From Fibrella aquatilis (lineage in GTDB: Bacteria; Bacteroidota; Bacteroidia; Cytophagales; Spirosomataceae), in the NCBI RefSeq assembly GCF_017353255.1, contig NZ_JAFMYU010000010.1:145581-209580 (forward strand): a stretch of DNA of 64,000 nt. Reading direction: 5' to 3'. Below are positions 61,987 through 64,000 of this stretch, piece after piece. Below the pieces are notes generated by a model. It had not been told where the DNA came from, ran no database searches, and was given only the letters and a program-made list of their open reading frames with translations. The position numbers were made by a program, and so were the translations under genes. The stretch's first letter is position 1. The number at the start of each line of letters is the position of its first letter.

Positions 61987-62624
61987 TGGGTTTGACGGTC
62001 ATATTTGTACCACATGAGCGTGCCGTACAGGATGTGCAGCACCCCGAAGCCGATAGTCCACATCAGCAGGCCGTAGCCGGTCAGGAACAGGGCAATTAAC
62101 CCCAGCGCAATTTCGCAGAGGCCCAGGTACTCCAGGTCGCGGTAGGTATACTGTTGCGCGTTGAGCAGGGTGAGGCCGTAGAAGGTGAGCATAGCCGGAC
62201 ACACCAGCCAGTTGAGCCGGTGATAGACCAGCCCCAGGCAGAAAATGCCCCCCACTACCAGCGGCACTATGAGCGCCCACATCAGCCGCCGCGAGGCCAG
62301 CGTCCAGACGGTGTGCCCCATGCGCCGGGCTTTGCGGGCGGTGAAAAACCAGGCCGCCAGCAACGACAAGACAAACACACAGACAGCATCGAGGGCCAGA
62401 AACTCGATCACCTCGCGCCGCGACAGCGGATTCAGCCGCTGGTACGTACCCGAATCGAAGAGCGTCAGCCAGCCCGTACGCAATTGCAGATAAGCCACCA
62501 GCCCACCCGCCAGCGCAATCAGCCCCGCCGACACGCCCGACAAGCCGCTGAGCGACAGGAACTTAGTAGACCGCTCCATCATGCCACGGATCTCGGTCAG
62601 GGTTTGTAGATGTTCGCGCGACAT
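61983..62624 (-). CDS. Multi-pass membrane protein paired with the winged-helix regulator
   Basis: A 213-residue membrane protein. The start is MSREHLQTLTEIRGMMERSTKFLSLSGLSG at 62624; the 13 codons before it in the open frame are encoded by the inverted repeat. Six hydrophobic segments follow a short helical N-terminus (SGLSGVSAGLIALAGGLVAYL, FLALDAVCVFVLSLLAAWFF, WALIVPLVVGGIFCLGLVYH and others). This type of protein often lies beside HTH_34 regulators in Bacteroidota, and may sense a membrane signal for it. The function is not known. Confidence 0.75.
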   Translation of the reverse strand: MSREHLQTLTEIRGMMERSTKFLSLSGLSGVSAGLIALAGGLVAYLQLRTGWLTLFDSGTYQRLNPLSRREVIEFLALDAVCVFVLSLLAAWFFTARKARRMGHTVWTLASRRLMWALIVPLVVGGIFCLGLVYHRLNWLVCPAMLTFYGLTLLNAQQYTYRDLEYLGLCEIALGLIALFLTGYGLLMWTIGFGVLHILYGTLMWYKYDRQTQ

Positions 62625-62629
62625 AGTTT

Positions 62630-62757
62630 TTTTAATGTACAATGAATAATGAACAATGTACAATGGAAGGTAGCTGATGCATAATGGCTAACAAACAGGG
62701 CAACCTGCTGTCGGAGTTAATCATTGTACATTGTTCATTATTCATTGTACATTAAAA
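62630..62757. repeat. Inverted repeat with 36-bp perfect arms (family A)
   Basis: Arms 62630-62665 and 62722-62757 are exact reverse complements, with a 56-base loop. The arms are built from the words TTTTAATGTACAATG, AATAATG and AACAATGTACAATG, shared with the repeats at 8543, 42666 and 57050. One arm supplies the last codons and the stop of dgkA, and the other ends 5 bases before the start of the next gene. Confidence 0.9.
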
Positions 62758-63109
62758 TCAACTTAGGTCCGAAGATAAGCAACCCGACTACTACGGCCGT
62801 GATGCCCAAGATAAGGACGGCGGCGGCGGAGAGGTCTTTGGCGGCTTTAATGAGCGGGTCATGTTGCGTGGTGACGCGGTTACAGAGCTTTTCGAGGGCG
62901 GTATTAAACCCCTCGGCGGCCCAGACCAGGCCAACCTGCGTGCAGATCAGCGCCCATTCTGTAGCCGAAAGCCCCAGCCAACTGCCCAGCGCCACCACTA
63001 CCACGGCCACCAGCAAATGCACTTTGGCGTTGTTTTCATACCGAAACAGGTCGATGATGCCCTGCCCGGCGAACTGAAAACTACGCAGCACTTTTGGCAA
63101 ATTAATCAT
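62738..63109 (-). CDS. dgkA: Diacylglycerol kinase/undecaprenol kinase (DgkA family)
   Basis: A 123-residue integral membrane kinase with three helices. The start MINLPKVLRSFQFAGQGI leads to the family motifs ENNAKVHLLVA, GLVWAAEGFNTALEKLCNRV and HDPLIKAAKDLSAAAVLIL, with the conserved Glu and Lys. It uses ATP to phosphorylate diacylglycerol or undecaprenol. The last four codons (MYNE) and the stop come from the inverted repeat at 62630-62757, so the element seems to have replaced the original C-terminal end. It overlaps the DUF1361 gene by four bases. Confidence 0.9.
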   Translation of the reverse strand: MINLPKVLRSFQFAGQGIIDLFRYENNAKVHLLVAVVVVALGSWLGLSATEWALICTQVGLVWAAEGFNTALEKLCNRVTTQHDPLIKAAKDLSAAAVLILGITAVVVGLLIFGPKLILMYNE

Positions 63110-63834
63110 GGGTACGTGGCCGACCGGGTGCTGACGCGGCTCTCGGTAAACAACCAGAACGCAACATACAGCACGGCCAGCCCAAAACCGTAGGTAAGGG
63201 TCACTTTCTGCGCTACCGGGTCGCCCAGGGCATCCCAGAGGGCACGGCTCAGCACAATGGGCTTGCTTACCAGGTGCCAGCTATTCCAGCGCCCAAACCG
63301 ACCCAGAAAAATACCGAACCCCGCCAGCGCCTGACACGCCAGCACCAGTCCCCAGGCCGTGACGCCGTTGGTGAGGGTGTTGAGCAGCCGGTGCGCCAGC
63401 AGCGTACTGTAGAGGCCAGCCAGCAGGCCCGTGAGTGCACCCACAAAAATCAGCAGGGTATCGTAATAGATGTATGTGTTGTCGGTGTGGCGGAGGTGAA
63501 ACAGGTCGGTGATGATGTAGGGCGCGTTAGGCATAAATAACAGCCATAGCGCTAACGCTGAATAGGTTACCAGTTTTAGTCGGTTGCCAGTGAGTAGTCC
63601 CGGCGCAGACCGCAGGTCGCGGAGAACAAGCATGATGCCCAGCGGAAACAGGGCCAGAAAGAGGTTCCAGGCACCCATGATGAGGTACCACCAAACGCCC
63701 GTAAACAGTCCGCGCCCCACGGCAAACAGGAGACAAACCGCCGTTAGCAAGGCGAGTGCCCGAAGGCCCTCTCCCTGCGACGACGGAACGGTGGGGGTAG
63801 ACTGCCTTACCAAAAACTTAGTCGGATAAAGCAT
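63106..63834 (-). CDS. DUF1361 membrane protein
   Basis: A 242-residue membrane protein of the DUF1361 family, with seven or so hydrophobic segments and no known function. The diagnostic blocks are LLFMPNAPYIITDLFHLRHT near residues 95-115 and GIFLGRFGRWNSWHLVSKP near 170-190. The gene is co-transcribed with dgkA (ATGA overlap). Its start codon lies 12 bases from the 17-bp palindrome at 63847, which is shared with the exosortase N genes; this ties the two transcripts to one regulator. Confidence 0.88.
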   Translation of the reverse strand: MLYPTKFLVRQSTPTVPSSQGEGLRALALLTAVCLLFAVGRGLFTGVWWYLIMGAWNLFLALFPLGIMLVLRDLRSAPGLLTGNRLKLVTYSALALWLLFMPNAPYIITDLFHLRHTDNTYIYYDTLLIFVGALTGLLAGLYSTLLAHRLLNTLTNGVTAWGLVLACQALAGFGIFLGRFGRWNSWHLVSKPIVLSRALWDALGDPVAQKVTLTYGFGLAVLYVAFWLFTESRVSTRSATYP

Positions 63835-63846
63835 AGTGCTGAAAGT

Positions 63847-63863
63847 ACTTTGAATTACAAAGT
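63847..63863. promoter_or_regulatory. 17-bp palindromic operator (copy 2)
   Basis: ACTTTGAATTACAAAGT has the same arms (ACTTTG and CAAAGT) and spacing as the site at 61639-61655, and the same AAAGT bases just outside on the left. It lies 12 bases upstream of the DUF1361 start. Only the five spacer bases differ between copies. Confidence 0.65.
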
Positions 63864-63956
63864 AACAAGAGCGGTAAGGACAGATGCAAGCGTTTGAGGG
63901 GATTTTTTTAAAATTAGTCTAAAGTTTAACGTCTAAGCGGGCCGCCGCTGCGGGTC

Positions 63957-64000
63957 TAAAGTTGGCTGACGCACCATTAAGCTTGCGTCAGCCAACTTTA
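63957..64000. repeat. Inverted repeat at the right edge of the window
   Basis: TAAAGTTGGCTGACGCA (63957-63973) is the exact complement of 63984-64000, with a 10-base loop. The right arm touches the window edge, so the element may continue. It resembles the other long gene-end hairpins here. Confidence 0.8.

Noticed and set aside
8543..64000. A CRISPR array made from the repeated palindromic words.
   Set aside because: The repeats are dispersed, differ in length, are inverted and lack regular spacers; no cas gene is present.

Overview
The window looks like a chromosomal segment of a Bacteroidota member of the Cytophagales, most like Spirosoma and its relatives. The support is: three SusC-type TonB receptors with SusD partners, a type IX secretion C-terminal domain, promoters of the Bacteroidota type (TTTG, about 20 bp, TAnnTTTG), an exosortase N system, LytTR and NarL two-component pairs, and moderately high GC. 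This assignment is an inference from gene content.

Layout. 1-3416: a SusC gene with its promoter and the first 15 codons of a probable SusD gene running off the left edge. 3599-7476: a GH130-type enzyme and a GT4 transferase fused to a glycosidase-like barrel. 7663-12762: a small T9SS-sorted protein, a three-gene operon (O-methyltransferase, LysM transglycosylase, DUF3109) and two very small genes at 8380 and 12601. 12827-18669: a lanthipeptide-type locus made of a LanB dehydratase, a degenerate stand-alone receiver, a 44-residue precursor-like peptide, a LytS-type kinase and a LytTR regulator. 18835-20888: hemW and mtgA. 20927-35537: two tandem SusCD pairs followed by a giant FG-GAP/UnbV lipoprotein and a LEA14-like lipoprotein. 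35758-41278: a propeller lipoprotein, a carotenoid-type desaturase, a NarL regulator divergent from a lipoprotein/membrane protein/kinase operon, and tRNA-Asp. 41461-48666: small enzymes, a UbiA prenyltransferase divergent from a type III polyketide synthase, a Crp/Fnr pseudogene with an amber codon, and a frameshifted lipoprotein with a permuted papain-like domain. 48672-57824: glycosyltransferases, TerC, a fatty-acid-hydroxylase-family protein and a DUF4011 helicase. 57924-63834: exosortase N, its VIT-domain substrate, a winged-helix regulator, two membrane proteins and diacylglycerol kinase.

Two systems stand out. First, the locus at 12827-18669 has a precursor-like peptide with a Bacteroidota lanthipeptide leader motif but no cysteine in the predicted core. 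Its promoter carries two TTGGTCGAAA direct repeats 22 bp apart just upstream of the -33 element, the arrangement expected for a LytTR regulator, and the two genes upstream encode such a kinase-regulator pair. Second, the exosortase N genes and the DUF1361/dgkA genes share a 17-bp palindrome (ACTTTG-N5-CAAAGT) just upstream of their start codons, and a winged-helix regulator is encoded between them.

Across the window there is also an unusual load of long near-perfect inverted repeats. Several start exactly at stop codons, four belong to one sequence family, and two lie in frame inside protein-coding genes.
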